Origin: Leptospira haakeii
GTDB lineage: Bacteria > Spirochaetota > Leptospiria > Leptospirales > Leptospiraceae
Length of the DNA stretch: 17,961 nucleotides
NCBI RefSeq assembly: GCF_002812045.1
Contig: NZ_NPEG01000024.1
Span: 1 to 17,961 of the forward strand
Reading direction: 5' to 3'
Shown: piece by piece, positions 1 to 8,022 of the stretch
How positions within the stretch are numbered: position 1 is the stretch's first letter
Layout: every line of letters begins with the position of its first letter
Translations under genes and position numbers: made by a program
The notes under the pieces: generated by a model
Database searches by the model: none
What the model was told of the DNA's origin: nothing
What the model saw: the letters and a program-made list of their open reading frames with translations, nothing else

Positions 1-480
1 CATCACCATGAAACAATCTCAGCTAATAAAAAATTTTAATTTCTCATTCGCAGTTATATTTGTTGTTAAAGAACTTTGTTTCTTCCCTAAACTTGCAGCT
101 TGAAGGGCAAATGCCGTTCTACCCGAAAGTTTCGGTTACTGACCTAAAAACGGCCAGAAGACCAAAATACAAAAACGACCCGGCCAGTCAAACTGTTTTT
201 ATAGAAATTTTGCAAATCTATCCTTTCTAAATTTTGAAATTAGCGATTTTAATGTGACATAAGTCGGACTAAAATTCATAGGAATTTCAGCATTTTCGCT
301 CCCTTGGGGACATAGATTTAGTTCATTATAATACTCTAATGTTGCTACAGATCGGTCTCAACGAATAAAACCAAGACAGTCAAAATTACAACTAAAATGG
401 GCATACATTTAACCAAGCGACACTCTATCGAAAGACTCAGAATCTTAACGGCCGAAGATCAATTAAACAAATATAATATT
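1..480. other. gene-free AT-rich stretch
   Basis: I find no convincing gene here. The longest plus-strand reading near the left edge opens before the window and stops at 101-103; it could be the last 30 or so residues of a neighbour but has no recognisable content. The stretch holds a small perfect palindrome CCGAAAGTTTCGG (123-135), two copies of CGGCCAG (151-157 and 181-187), and a TATAAT (327-332) preceded 17 nt upstream by TTGGGG, which could be a plus-strand promoter. Nothing downstream of that box on the plus strand looks coding, and it would point at the 3' end of the minus-strand gene that stops at 481. Confidence 0.5.
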
Positions 481-2025
481 CTATTTACAATTCGGAATGA
501 GCTCAAACAGTCTCAATTCAGTTTTACCCCATTTAGGCGAGCCAGCATCAACAGGATATAAAGAACGCAAACATCGATCCATTCGCTCGTCAAAATATCC
601 TCCCTTTTTTCGATATGCATCGTTCTTCAGCATTTCTTCATAATCGATTAAGTAATCGATATTATTTGATTTTAAATAATCGAATAAGGTATTATTTTTT
701 ATGTAAGGAAAAACATCATCATTCGCCAACCCATCGATATTAATCACAGTTATTTTTGAAAAATAACTAATAATACCTGCATTCCATGCAGCAACCTTAG
801 TGAACTTCTTATCTTTTAGAAAAAGCCCTGCATGCAACATTCCAATTTGATGCGGCCATCTAATGCTGAGAAATTTTGTTCTGCCTACATAAAGGTAAGC
901 AAAGAGCACTAAAAATGCCGGAATCAATACTCTTTTTCTAAAGAAAAAAACACCAAGTGCAGCGAGTGTGATTCCAGTCGGTACAATAAGATTGGATGAA
1001 TACCAAACATGCATTCCATGAGAATTAAATCGATAGAAGAAAATGTATCCAATCACCGTAAAAAAACAAGAGAAAGCCAAAATTAAAGATGGATAATAAT
1101 TAGATCGGTTCTTCGATTTAACGAACTTACGCCAAGAATATACTACTAAAACAGGAAATGATAATAATAAGGCAATTTGTGTCCACTTACCCAACGTTGC
1201 AAAGAAAGGAAGAAAAATAGAACCAATCAAACCAATTACCGGCAAAACGGAATGCCCCTCAAGAGCTGACCAATACAATTTTACCTGAGCACTCCCTTGA
1301 GAGAAATGGCCCGATATAAAGAAATTTTGTAATAAAATAATAAAAACACCAATAATTGCCCCGGCTAGTAAAATTGCGCTTCGTTTCAAACTTTTGCTTT
1401 TAAAGCGAAGAGAACTGATCAAAAAGGCAGAAAACAGAACCCCTGGCAATAGTCCGAAATCAGACCTAGATAAAGATCCGAATACGCCCAACAGAAAAAG
1501 CCAAATTGTATCAGTGAAGGATAGATCCTTATCCTGCGTAGAAAAATATAGCGAAGACGCTGAGAAAAACAAAACAAGCCAGGACTCCATCATTGCAGTA
1601 CTCTGCATAATCGCTGTAAAAGTAAAAAATGGGGCCACAGCTAACATAATAGAACTTTTACCAAAAAAATTCTCAGCAACGCGTGCGGTAAAATAGGCGG
1701 ATAACCCTATAAAAACGGAAGCAAGCCCACCTATTATCAAAAATAAATTTCTCCAATCGACTTCGCCAGCAATCGAGTATATAAAAACTAAAATATATCC
1801 GTATAAAAAATGAAACCCTGTAGTAACCGAAATCCCATCAAAAGTCCAAATGCCTTCGAAAGCGCGGTGCCTTGCCATCTGAATATAATAGAAAGCATCA
1901 TCGGGAATCACTCCAATCAATGCAGCATCGGATGAGTTGTAAAAATATAGAACACGAAAAATCATTCCAACGAATACAAAAAATCCTGCGGCAATCGGCG
2001 CCCATCCAGACAAAGGAATATTCAC
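481..2025 (-). CDS. GT-C-type integral membrane glycosyltransferase (putative)
   Basis: This is a 514-residue polytopic membrane protein with roughly ten hydrophobic segments. After the first helix comes a loop with PDDAFYY (residues 41-47) and then TFDGISVTTGFHF. This arrangement, with an acidic pair followed by aromatic residues and a TFDG...TGFH block, is typical of GT-C-fold transferases that use polyprenyl-phosphate sugars, with the acidic pair in the first periplasmic loop as catalytic site. The C-terminal 110 residues form a soluble domain containing AAWNAGIISYFS and INIDGLAND, seen in related uncharacterised family members. Start is GTG, with GGGGA about 9 nt upstream. The gene stands alone on its strand, divergent from the permease. 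It is visibly more AT-rich than the genes further right. The sugar and acceptor (surface glycan or lipid) cannot be read from the sequence. Confidence 0.68.
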   Translation of the reverse strand: MNIPLSGWAPIAAGFFVFVGMIFRVLYFYNSSDAALIGVIPDDAFYYIQMARHRAFEGIWTFDGISVTTGFHFLYGYILVFIYSIAGEVDWRNLFLIIGGLASVFIGLSAYFTARVAENFFGKSSIMLAVAPFFTFTAIMQSTAMMESWLVLFFSASSLYFSTQDKDLSFTDTIWLFLLGVFGSLSRSDFGLLPGVLFSAFLISSLRFKSKSLKRSAILLAGAIIGVFIILLQNFFISGHFSQGSAQVKLYWSALEGHSVLPVIGLIGSIFLPFFATLGKWTQIALLLSFPVLVVYSWRKFVKSKNRSNYYPSLILAFSCFFTVIGYIFFYRFNSHGMHVWYSSNLIVPTGITLAALGVFFFRKRVLIPAFLVLFAYLYVGRTKFLSIRWPHQIGMLHAGLFLKDKKFTKVAAWNAGIISYFSKITVINIDGLANDDVFPYIKNNTLFDYLKSNNIDYLIDYEEMLKNDAYRKKGGYFDERMDRCLRSLYPVDAGSPKWGKTELRLFELIPNCK

Positions 2026-2058
2026 TATGCAGTCCCCATCGAAATAGAATTATCAAAC

Positions 2059-2088
2059 AATATTTTCCAGATCGAACCTTCATGTCAA
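2059..2088 (-). promoter_or_regulatory. candidate promoter of the glycosyltransferase gene
   Basis: On the minus strand a perfect TTGACA (2088 down to 2083) is followed after 18 nt by AATATT (2064-2059), a 4/6 match to the -10 consensus. This would start transcription around 2052, leaving a leader of about 25 nt before the GTG at 2025. It is supported only by motif match and position. Confidence 0.35.
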
Positions 2089-2319
2089 ATTACTATATCC
2101 TAAAAGCCTTAAAAGTATCCTTATCTCCGAATACTTAGAATAATTTTTGGAAGCCACCATGTCGGCCTCTTTGATAATTAGTATGCGAACTCAAATAAAA
2201 CGCAAATTTACCCCTTCTTATAGTAGTCAGATCAAATCCAACTTGCTTAAGCTTCTTTAAAATTCACTGAAAATGTCTTGTGAGTGAAAGTAAAGGGGCT
2301 ATCTTGACCAAAACTCGAA

Positions 2320-3777
2320 ATGAAACTTCGTCGTTCTCTTAATCTTTACGATTCCATTTCTCTCATGTTCAGCTCTATGGTGGGGCCGGGGATTTTTATT
2401 ACTACCGGCTATATACTGACCCAAACTGCCAATCCGAATTGGGCACTTCTTTGTTGGATCCTGGGCGGACTACTGGCAATCGCCGGTGCGATGAGTTATG
2501 CGAAATCGGCAAGTATCTTTCCGTATGCAGGAGGAGATTACGTTTATCTAAAGGAGGCCTACTCTCCTATCGTTGCATTCTCCAGTGGCTGGCTTTCTTT
2601 GTCTGTGAATTTTTCTGCATCCATCTCCCTTTCTGCAATTGCTTTCTCTAAATCGTTTTTGACCTTATTCAATCCCAGTTGGGACATTTATTTCTTAGAG
2701 TCCAAGTTTTTAGGGATCACATTTTCGTTAGGTGTAGCTCAAATCATAGGGATTTCCACGATCTTATTTTTCACAATTGTGAACTTTTTCGGCATCGGAT
2801 TCGCTTCTCGTATTCAGAATTTTTTTACTACTTTCAAAATTATAGGCTTAGTTGCTTTTGTAACCTTAGGATTTACTATAGGAAATTATAATATTCAAAA
2901 TTTTGAACCCTTCTCCCTGATTCCTTCCGATCTCCATGGGTGGAACCTTTTGCTTGCAGGAGCAATCCCGGTCACCTTTTCCTATTTGGGCTGGAATATG
3001 ATCACTTACGTAGCAGAAGAAGTAAAAGATCCAGAGAAGAATATTTACAAAGCAGTGATCGTTTCCTGTATCTTAGTGACTCTTCTTTATGTTCTGATCA
3101 ATTTTCTATATTTGAGTTCTGCTCCTTTTCAATTTTTAGCGGGAGACGAGAAGATTGGAGTAACTGCTTCTGGATTTTTATTCGGAAAAGGTGTGACCAT
3201 TCTGATCACTGCGTTTATTTGTTGGGTATTTCTAGGAGGAATTTCCGCCTATATCATCGGTGGTTCCAGGATCTATTTTGCGATGGCAAGAGACGGATTT
3301 TTCTTCCCGAGTATGGCCAAATTACATTCTAAATATCATAGCCCTTATAAATCTTTGATCTTTCAGTTTTTGTATGCTTGCCTTTTTTGTTTCGTGAAAG
3401 AGATTGAATCACTTTTATATCTGATTACATGCTCCACTTTATTGCTCGCAACGATCACTGCTTATACTCCGGTTATTTTTGAAAAAAGACATCTAAAGAA
3501 TGAATTTAAGATCCCGGGCTATCCGTATTCTACTTATCTATACATACTTTCTAATATTCTAATTATTGCAACATTGCTCTATAATAAGAGTGCAGAAGCT
3601 CTCTGGGGTTTTGGATTCACCTTATTCTCAGTTCCGTTGTATTACTATTTCAAATTTTCCAAAAAATCTCATCCGATCCCGATTACTACTATTTCCGAAC
3701 CGGAATTGGAAGCTGGTGGCTTAAGTTTACTTCCTGAAAACGAACCTGTTCCGGTAGGAAGCGGAGATCCCGCTTAA
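2320..3777 (+). CDS. APC-family amino-acid permease
   Basis: This is a 485-residue transporter with about twelve transmembrane helices. The first helix holds the unwound substrate-binding motif VGPGIF (residues 21-26), and [10 protein letters not shown] (67-76) matches the conserved block near the third helix of APC-superfamily amino-acid/polyamine transporters. The length fits the family. The protein ends in a hydrophilic, Pro/Glu-rich tail of about 35 residues with no domain I recognise. The ATG at 2320 is the first possible start, because an in-frame TGA lies at 2305-2307; the purine run AAGGGG at 2293 is rather far upstream, so initiation may be weak. The next gene begins 9 nt after the stop, so the two are probably co-transcribed. 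The substrate cannot be assigned from the sequence. Confidence 0.85.
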   Translation: MKLRRSLNLYDSISLMFSSMVGPGIFITTGYILTQTANPNWALLCWILGGLLAIAGAMSYAKSASIFPYAGGDYVYLKEAYSPIVAFSSGWLSLSVNFSASISLSAIAFSKSFLTLFNPSWDIYFLESKFLGITFSLGVAQIIGISTILFFTIVNFFGIGFASRIQNFFTTFKIIGLVAFVTLGFTIGNYNIQNFEPFSLIPSDLHGWNLLLAGAIPVTFSYLGWNMITYVAEEVKDPEKNIYKAVIVSCILVTLLYVLINFLYLSSAPFQFLAGDEKIGVTASGFLFGKGVTILITAFICWVFLGGISAYIIGGSRIYFAMARDGFFFPSMAKLHSKYHSPYKSLIFQFLYACLFCFVKEIESLLYLITCSTLLLATITAYTPVIFEKRHLKNEFKIPGYPYSTYLYILSNILIIATLLYNKSAEALWGFGFTLFSVPLYYYFKFSKKSHPIPITTISEPELEAGGLSLLPENEPVPVGSGDPA

Positions 3778-3786
3778 GTTTCTGCC

Positions 3787-4194
3787 TTGGAACTTTCACC
3801 CAAAAATAAACTTAAGCTCCATAGATATTTGGGGATTATTTCCTTAAGTTTCCTTTTTTCTCGTCCGTTTATCATCCTATTCCAATTTCCTGATATTCAA
3901 AATTTCGAATACTTCTCGGCATATATAGGAAGGATAGGTGCTATCTTTGGGGTTTTGGCATTCATCAGTGGAGGAGGTTTAGGTAAATATCTAGATGAGA
4001 AAAAATCGAGAGTTGCAGAAATCCATACAATCATAATGCTCGCAGGTCTGACCATGCAAGTCCCTGTTCTTGCAGAAGTGGAAATTCTTCTAGTCCCGAA
4101 CCTGATCTCTTATCTAGGATGTGGGTTCCTGATCTGGGGTTGGATCCTGGGCAGAAGAGTTTTTATAAACAGAAAAAGAATCCTTCCATTTTAA
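3787..4194 (+). CDS. small four-helix membrane protein, unknown function
   Basis: The 135-residue product has four predicted membrane helices (approximately residues 14-32, 44-64, 78-97 and 102-122), a basic N-terminus and a basic tail RRVFINRKR. The linker after helix 2 contains GKYLDEKKSR. I do not recognise a family. The start is a TTG 9 nt after the permease stop, without a strong ribosome-binding site, which suggests translation coupled to the permease gene. It ends 33 nt before the convergent acyltransferase gene. Its position hints at an accessory role with the permease, but this is inference only. Confidence 0.6.
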   Translation: MELSPKNKLKLHRYLGIISLSFLFSRPFIILFQFPDIQNFEYFSAYIGRIGAIFGVLAFISGGGLGKYLDEKKSRVAEIHTIIMLAGLTMQVPVLAEVEILLVPNLISYLGCGFLIWGWILGRRVFINRKRILPF

Positions 4195-4227
4195 ACTTTT
4201 CGAGCAAAGTTAAATTTCAAGACAGAC

Positions 4228-5505
4228 TCAAGAATTCGAAAGTATATTCTTCCGGAAAGAATATGCAAATTGAGAGATATCTCCTTCTTTCCAACGATTT
4301 TTATCGTAGTTTATATTGATTGCCATTCTGTTTTCATAAGTAGTCACCGTAGTGAAAACTGTTTGGGTTAAAGCGGGATGTACCGTAAAAGAAAGTTCTT
4401 TTACCTTTATTTCATCTGATGCCAAAACAGGAATAATTCCTACGTTGCTCAACAAACTGGCTTGAGGATTTCGATTCATCAGCAATTGGAAAAGTTTTAG
4501 CCCATCTTCTTTTTCCAAAAATTGCTCAGAAGGAGGAAGTAGTTCGTAAAATGCTCTGCCTTCTCTTCTTCCGATACGAGCCCTTACATCGTTCATAATC
4601 GTTTTTGCTTTTGTATCAAAAGAATCTCTAATATTCACAGGAGTGGTGAATAGGGAAATATAAAGTCCTAATGCAGAATCTGGCACAGGATGACTCAAAT
4701 GAGGTCTTAAGTCCGCAGGAGTAGATAGATATAATACTCCTTCTTGGCCTCTGTCAAAAAAATCTGCGAGTGCGGTTACTTGAGAAGCGCCTAAGATCCC
4801 ATGAAAGGAAATCTTTTTTTGTTTAGAAGTTTTTAGAAGAGATTCAACGTCTTCTTCTTCCAAATAAAAACTAATGATCTCCGGATCTTGTTCTTCTTTT
4901 TTGCGAGAAAATTGAGGAATTGTCAGAGGTTTTTCAGGCTTAGGTCCACCTTTATATAGTTCTTCTGCCGGATATAATTCCATTAAGGAAGAATATTCCG
5001 AATCTTCCTCGATTTCATCCGCTTCTCCTGTACTTGCTCTGAGTACATCTAAAAGAAATCTGCAACCTGATCTTCCGTCTCCAATACTATGATGAAAGAT
5101 AACACCGATCGCAAACTTAGAATTTCCGGAATTATAAAATATAGTTCTGATTAAAGGAGAATCTCCTAATTCAAAAAGTCGGATTGTTTCCTTAGCCAAC
5201 TTAGATTTCCAATCAGGAGAATAGAAATCTTTTTGGATCGGGATTTTTTTGTCTGAAGTTGCAAAGTATAAATGAGAATCTTGTCCGGCTTGTTTTAAGA
5301 TCTGAACCTTAGCTAACGCATGTTTGTTTTGGATAAGGTCCAGAGCTTTGCGTAAACTTTCTTCTGAAAAAGAACCCTCTCCTTCTGCCATTACACAGAA
5401 GTTCATAGAGGAGGCACGGTCATATAACCAGAAATTTGCCTCCGCTTGGTCTAAGGATCGAATGAATTGACCTTGGGGTTTTTCAGATTCTTTTAAATTT
5501 TGCAT
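4228..5505 (-). CDS. condensation-domain/WS-DGAT-type acyltransferase
   Basis: The product is a 425-residue soluble protein of the CoA-dependent acyltransferase superfamily (NRPS condensation domain, PapA, WS/DGAT and alcohol acetyltransferase relatives). The family active-site motif HHxxxDG is present as HHSIGDG (H138, H139, D143, G144), where the second His is the usual general base. The N-terminal half (to about residue 165) and the C-terminal half, with its DLRPHLSHPVPDS and LLSNVGIIPV segments, match the two lobes of this fold. Such enzymes transfer an acyl group from CoA or a carrier protein to an alcohol or amine. It lies 21 nt downstream of the desaturase gene on the same strand, almost certainly in one operon, which points to a lipid substrate. 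The acceptor (wax alcohol, glyceride, polar lipid or secondary metabolite) is unknown. Start is ATG at 5505. Confidence 0.75.
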   Translation of the reverse strand: MQNLKESEKPQGQFIRSLDQAEANFWLYDRASSMNFCVMAEGEGSFSEESLRKALDLIQNKHALAKVQILKQAGQDSHLYFATSDKKIPIQKDFYSPDWKSKLAKETIRLFELGDSPLIRTIFYNSGNSKFAIGVIFHHSIGDGRSGCRFLLDVLRASTGEADEIEEDSEYSSLMELYPAEELYKGGPKPEKPLTIPQFSRKKEEQDPEIISFYLEEEDVESLLKTSKQKKISFHGILGASQVTALADFFDRGQEGVLYLSTPADLRPHLSHPVPDSALGLYISLFTTPVNIRDSFDTKAKTIMNDVRARIGRREGRAFYELLPPSEQFLEKEDGLKLFQLLMNRNPQASLLSNVGIIPVLASDEIKVKELSFTVHPALTQTVFTTVTTYENRMAININYDKNRWKEGDISQFAYSFRKNILSNS

Positions 5506-5526
5506 GCCATTTCCGACTTTAAAGTA

Positions 5527-6594
5527 CTAGGCCGGAATCGCAATACCATCCATTGCTTCTTTTTGGTAACGATTCGCCCTTGTCATACTTTCAAAGTCGT
5601 TAAAACGAATTCCATATTTTTTTAAGAATGGTTTTACTTTAGGTGCGACTGCTTGTCTTAGATAGAACGGCTGTGTTACCACAAAATGATGGATACCATG
5701 TGTGGCTCCAAAATTAAAGCAGAACAAATGTAAAGGTAATATCCACCAAGAATCCAATACTTGGGTCTGCTGGTACAAACTCTTCACATCTCCGTAATAA
5801 TGCATGTTAGAAGATACGATCTGTATGGCGGATTGTCTGAGCCAACAAGGGATCAGATACACTACTGCTGCAGTATTTAAGAAATTATGAATATAAGCCG
5901 TCGTTCCTGTCTCTTGTATAGGGCTCCCCAATGACCAATTGATCAAAGAAATCATCCCCCAGATCAAGAATGAATACCAAAGAAGAAGATATACTAACCG
6001 ATAAGGTCCCTTGATCGGTTTCGCTTTTATTTTTGCAAGATATCGGATTGCGTCCTTTCTGATCTTAGGTCCTTGCAATACGACTGCCATGATCGGATCT
6101 ATCATTACGAGTATCCGTCTGATCCCCCAAGGCATTCCGTTACTGATAAATCTTTCTTCTATATCTTCTATATTTCCTGAAAGTTTATGATGAAGAAGAT
6201 GGATCTCTTTTCTAAACCAAGGGTTGACCGTATTTGCTCTGAATAGCCAGACCATCCAGAATAGAAAATTCTGCATCTTAGGATTTTCTTTAAAATAAAT
6301 ACTGTGGATTAAGTCATGCTCCATCTCATGCAGAAACGAAGCAAAAATCCCGTTCCCTATAATACAAACCCAGAATGGAATAATATTCATTATATACAAA
6401 CTTCCGAGTACGATCATTCCGAAAGCGGAACCAATAGTGATTCCAAATCCGATCGCGTCTTGGTGTTTTAAAAAAGAGAAACGTTTTCTGAGTTTAGAAT
6501 CCGAACGGCGGATCCATTTGATGATACGTTTTGTTTTTTCTTTTTCGGTAAATCTATCCGAAATGTTTTTTCGCTCGAGAGCTAAGAGGCTCAT
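5527..6594 (-). CDS. membrane fatty-acid desaturase/hydroxylase (three His boxes)
   Basis: The 355-residue integral membrane di-iron enzyme carries the three canonical histidine clusters: HEMEH (89-93, with a further His at 97), HLLHH (132-136) and HGIHH (299-303). An additional His sits in SSNMHYYG (265). Hydrophobic segments lie around 48-85, 108-122, 160-175, 200-222 and 238-252. This is the fatty-acid desaturase superfamily, which inserts double bonds or hydroxyl groups into acyl chains at the membrane; regiochemistry is not readable. I prefer the ATG at 6594 over the in-frame GTG at 6600, because GGAG spanning the GTG is then a well-spaced ribosome-binding site. The first gene of a two-gene operon with the acyltransferase, it lies downstream of the AraC regulator on the same strand. 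Confidence 0.82.
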   Translation of the reverse strand: MSLLALERKNISDRFTEKEKTKRIIKWIRRSDSKLRKRFSFLKHQDAIGFGITIGSAFGMIVLGSLYIMNIIPFWVCIIGNGIFASFLHEMEHDLIHSIYFKENPKMQNFLFWMVWLFRANTVNPWFRKEIHLLHHKLSGNIEDIEERFISNGMPWGIRRILVMIDPIMAVVLQGPKIRKDAIRYLAKIKAKPIKGPYRLVYLLLWYSFLIWGMISLINWSLGSPIQETGTTAYIHNFLNTAAVVYLIPCWLRQSAIQIVSSNMHYYGDVKSLYQQTQVLDSWWILPLHLFCFNFGATHGIHHFVVTQPFYLRQAVAPKVKPFLKKYGIRFNDFESMTRANRYQKEAMDGIAIPA

Positions 6595-6622
6595 ATCCAC
6601 TCCGATTTAACTGATGGAAGGA

Positions 6623-6628
6623 ATTATA
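6623..6628 (-). promoter_or_regulatory. candidate -10 box of the desaturase operon
   Basis: On the minus strand this is a perfect TATAAT. Transcription would begin near 6616, giving a leader of about 22 nt before the ATG at 6594, with the GGAG ribosome-binding site inside it. No good -35 element is visible (AACGAC lies at the right spacing), so an activator may be needed. The palindrome at 6666-6685 lies just upstream. Confidence 0.42.
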
Positions 6629-6665
6629 ACCAATATTTCAGATCCGTCGTTCCATTCTATAAACC

Positions 6666-6685
6666 GAAACCGTAGGAGCGGTTTC
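6666..6685. repeat. 20-bp palindrome between the AraC and desaturase genes
   Basis: The arms GAAACCG (6666-6672) and CGGTTTC (6679-6685) are perfect inverted repeats around a 6-nt spacer. The site is 24 nt after the stop of the AraC gene and about 40 nt upstream of the desaturase -10 box. It could act as a weak intrinsic terminator of the regulator transcript, since on the minus strand the stem is followed by GGTTTAT, a poor U-tract. It could equally be a protein-binding site for an activator or repressor of the desaturase operon; the poor U-tract makes me favour an operator slightly. Confidence 0.45.
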
Positions 6686-6708
6686 AATTGATAGGATGGG
6701 ACCGTTAG

Positions 6709-7845
6709 TTAAGGATTTTTCTCCCTGTATTCTGATGGAGGAACTCCCACTTCTTTCTGGAATGCCCTGTGAAAGGAGGTTTTGCTCCTAAATCCCACCT
6801 CATAGGCAATATCCAGGACAGAAGACTCTTTGTTTTTTGTTAGCAGCTCGCAAGCCTCCCGGATCCGATACTCGTTCACAAACGCGGAAAAATTTTTGCC
6901 CATTTCTTGGTTGATCAGCTCCGAAAGTTGGTGAGAAGAAAGTCCTAACTCATCCGCAAGACTTGCTAAACTCAAGTCCTCGTCTTTGTATATTTTTTCG
7001 ACTTCCATCTCTTTTAATAAATTTTCCTTGAGTGTTATGATATCCATTCCCTGGAGTAAGGAGCGGGAATATTTTTGGAAGGTAACTCTCGCCACTTCTT
7101 GCAGATTTTGGAAATAAGCAGGGTATCTTCTACCAATCAAATACGAAACGCAAAGACTCAAACCCATCATGGAGGCACTGACTAACAAAAAAAGTGGATT
7201 CTTATCTATTAGAAAAAATGCACCTACTGAATGGTTTGCGATTGTGGCAAGAATGATATAAAGAAGAACTCTCGCAGTCCACTCTTCTTTCAAAACATTC
7301 GGTTTAAATAATATTCTGCTCCCTCTTAACAACCCGGCAATGTAGGTACCAAGTATAAGCAATGGGATCAGAAAAACCAGATCGGATATGCTTCTTGTTT
7401 CGGAGAATATTAGAATACCTTTTGTAATCGAATCAGAGTTCGGTACAAAACTTAGAAAATAAAAAACCCAGATGATTCCAGGTAAAATAGAATGTTTTGG
7501 ACTTAATCCAAGTGTAGATTTTTCGAATTCTGAATTTTGAATGATCTTATGGATTCCATATAGAATGGGACCTATGGAACCCAAGACAGGAACATGAAGA
7601 AGTACAACTCGAGGAAAGGAAGAAGAAAGCCCGAATACATAAAATAAACAGGTACCTTGTAATAAACCTAAACATACGAACAATAAAGAAAGTAAACGAT
7701 TGAGAGCCGTTTTTCTTTCTAAGATATTCTGCCCAATACATAATAAGGCCCCGAGATAAGTTCCGAAGATCGCAAAAGAAACTAAAATCCAGAAAACCGG
7801 AGACTGAGAAAATTGCTCCGGAAGATAAATCGGAAGATTGGACAT
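6709..7845 (-). CDS. membrane-anchored AraC-family transcriptional regulator
   Basis: The 378-residue protein has about seven hydrophobic helices in residues 15-240, followed by an AraC/XylS DNA-binding domain at roughly 275-375. The second helix-turn-helix is well preserved in SSVLDIAYEVGFRSKTSFHRAFQKEVGVPPSEYR. The first is in LSLASLADELGLSSHQLSELINQ. This architecture, in which a 7TM-like sensor replaces the usual cytoplasmic ligand domain, is common in Leptospira and Bacteroidetes and suggests sensing of a membrane or extracytoplasmic signal. ATG at 7845. The gene is upstream of, and co-directional with, the desaturase-acyltransferase operon and divergent from the enoyl-CoA hydratase gene, so either is a plausible target. 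The ligand is unknown. Confidence 0.85.
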   Translation of the reverse strand: MSNLPIYLPEQFSQSPVFWILVSFAIFGTYLGALLCIGQNILERKTALNRLLSLLFVCLGLLQGTCLFYVFGLSSSFPRVVLLHVPVLGSIGPILYGIHKIIQNSEFEKSTLGLSPKHSILPGIIWVFYFLSFVPNSDSITKGILIFSETRSISDLVFLIPLLILGTYIAGLLRGSRILFKPNVLKEEWTARVLLYIILATIANHSVGAFFLIDKNPLFLLVSASMMGLSLCVSYLIGRRYPAYFQNLQEVARVTFQKYSRSLLQGMDIITLKENLLKEMEVEKIYKDEDLSLASLADELGLSSHQLSELINQEMGKNFSAFVNEYRIREACELLTKNKESSVLDIAYEVGFRSKTSFHRAFQKEVGVPPSEYREKNP

Positions 7846-7986
7846 CCAAGGCTTTATCCACTATCCATCGGAGTTGTCAACCTTCTGTAAGGTCCCAATT
7901 TTGATTGGGAAACGAAATTAGTTTCTCTTAAAAAGCAAAGAAGTTCGACATCAAATTCAGAAAAACAAAAGACATAGAATCCAAAG

Positions 7987-8006
7987 AGTAGACTATATGG
8001 TCTACT
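7987..8006. promoter_or_regulatory. TetR/NemR-like operator palindrome in the hydratase leader
   Basis: The arms AGTAGAC and GTCTACT are perfect inverted repeats around TATATG; 18 of 20 positions are symmetric. The core TAGACTATATGGTCTA matches the TAGACC-N4-GGTCTA pattern I recall for E. coli NemR-type TetR repressors with one change. It lies 6 nt before the GGAGG ribosome-binding site of the enoyl-CoA hydratase gene and 6 nt after a possible -10 box TAGAAT (7975-7980), so it would cover the transcription start, a typical repressor position. No TetR gene is in the window. The regulator is an inference. Confidence 0.55.
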
Positions 8007-8022
8007 TGCTGTGGAGGATTTT

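Noticed and set aside
8..103. A 31-codon plus-strand reading frame at the left edge
   Set aside because: It has no recognisable domain or ribosome-binding site; it may be the tail of a gene outside the window but that cannot be shown.
151..187. Two CGGCCAG copies 30 bp apart as a possible repeat array or iteron
   Set aside because: Only two 7-bp copies exist, with no further units or associated replication or CRISPR gene.
345..404. A 19-codon minus-strand reading frame for a hydrophobic peptide (starts MPILVVILTVL), possibly a type I toxin
   Set aside because: No ribosome-binding site is visible, no antitoxin RNA structure was found, and short hydrophobic frames are expected by chance in AT-rich DNA.
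442..459. ATCTT/AAGAT stem downstream of the glycosyltransferase gene as its terminator
   Set aside because: The stem is only 5 bp, weak, and has no T-tract on the minus strand.
1394..1696. A 100-codon plus-strand frame antisense to the glycosyltransferase
   Set aside because: It is a Lys/Asn-rich antisense reading of transmembrane helices with no start signal.
2940..3332. A 130-codon plus-strand frame inside the permease gene
   Set aside because: It is an alternative frame of a well-supported transporter gene and has Ser/Arg/Phe-rich, low-quality protein content.
4194..4211. AACTTT/AAAGTT inverted repeat between the convergent membrane-protein and acyltransferase genes as terminator
   Set aside because: The 6-bp stem is almost all A-T and no T-run follows on either strand.
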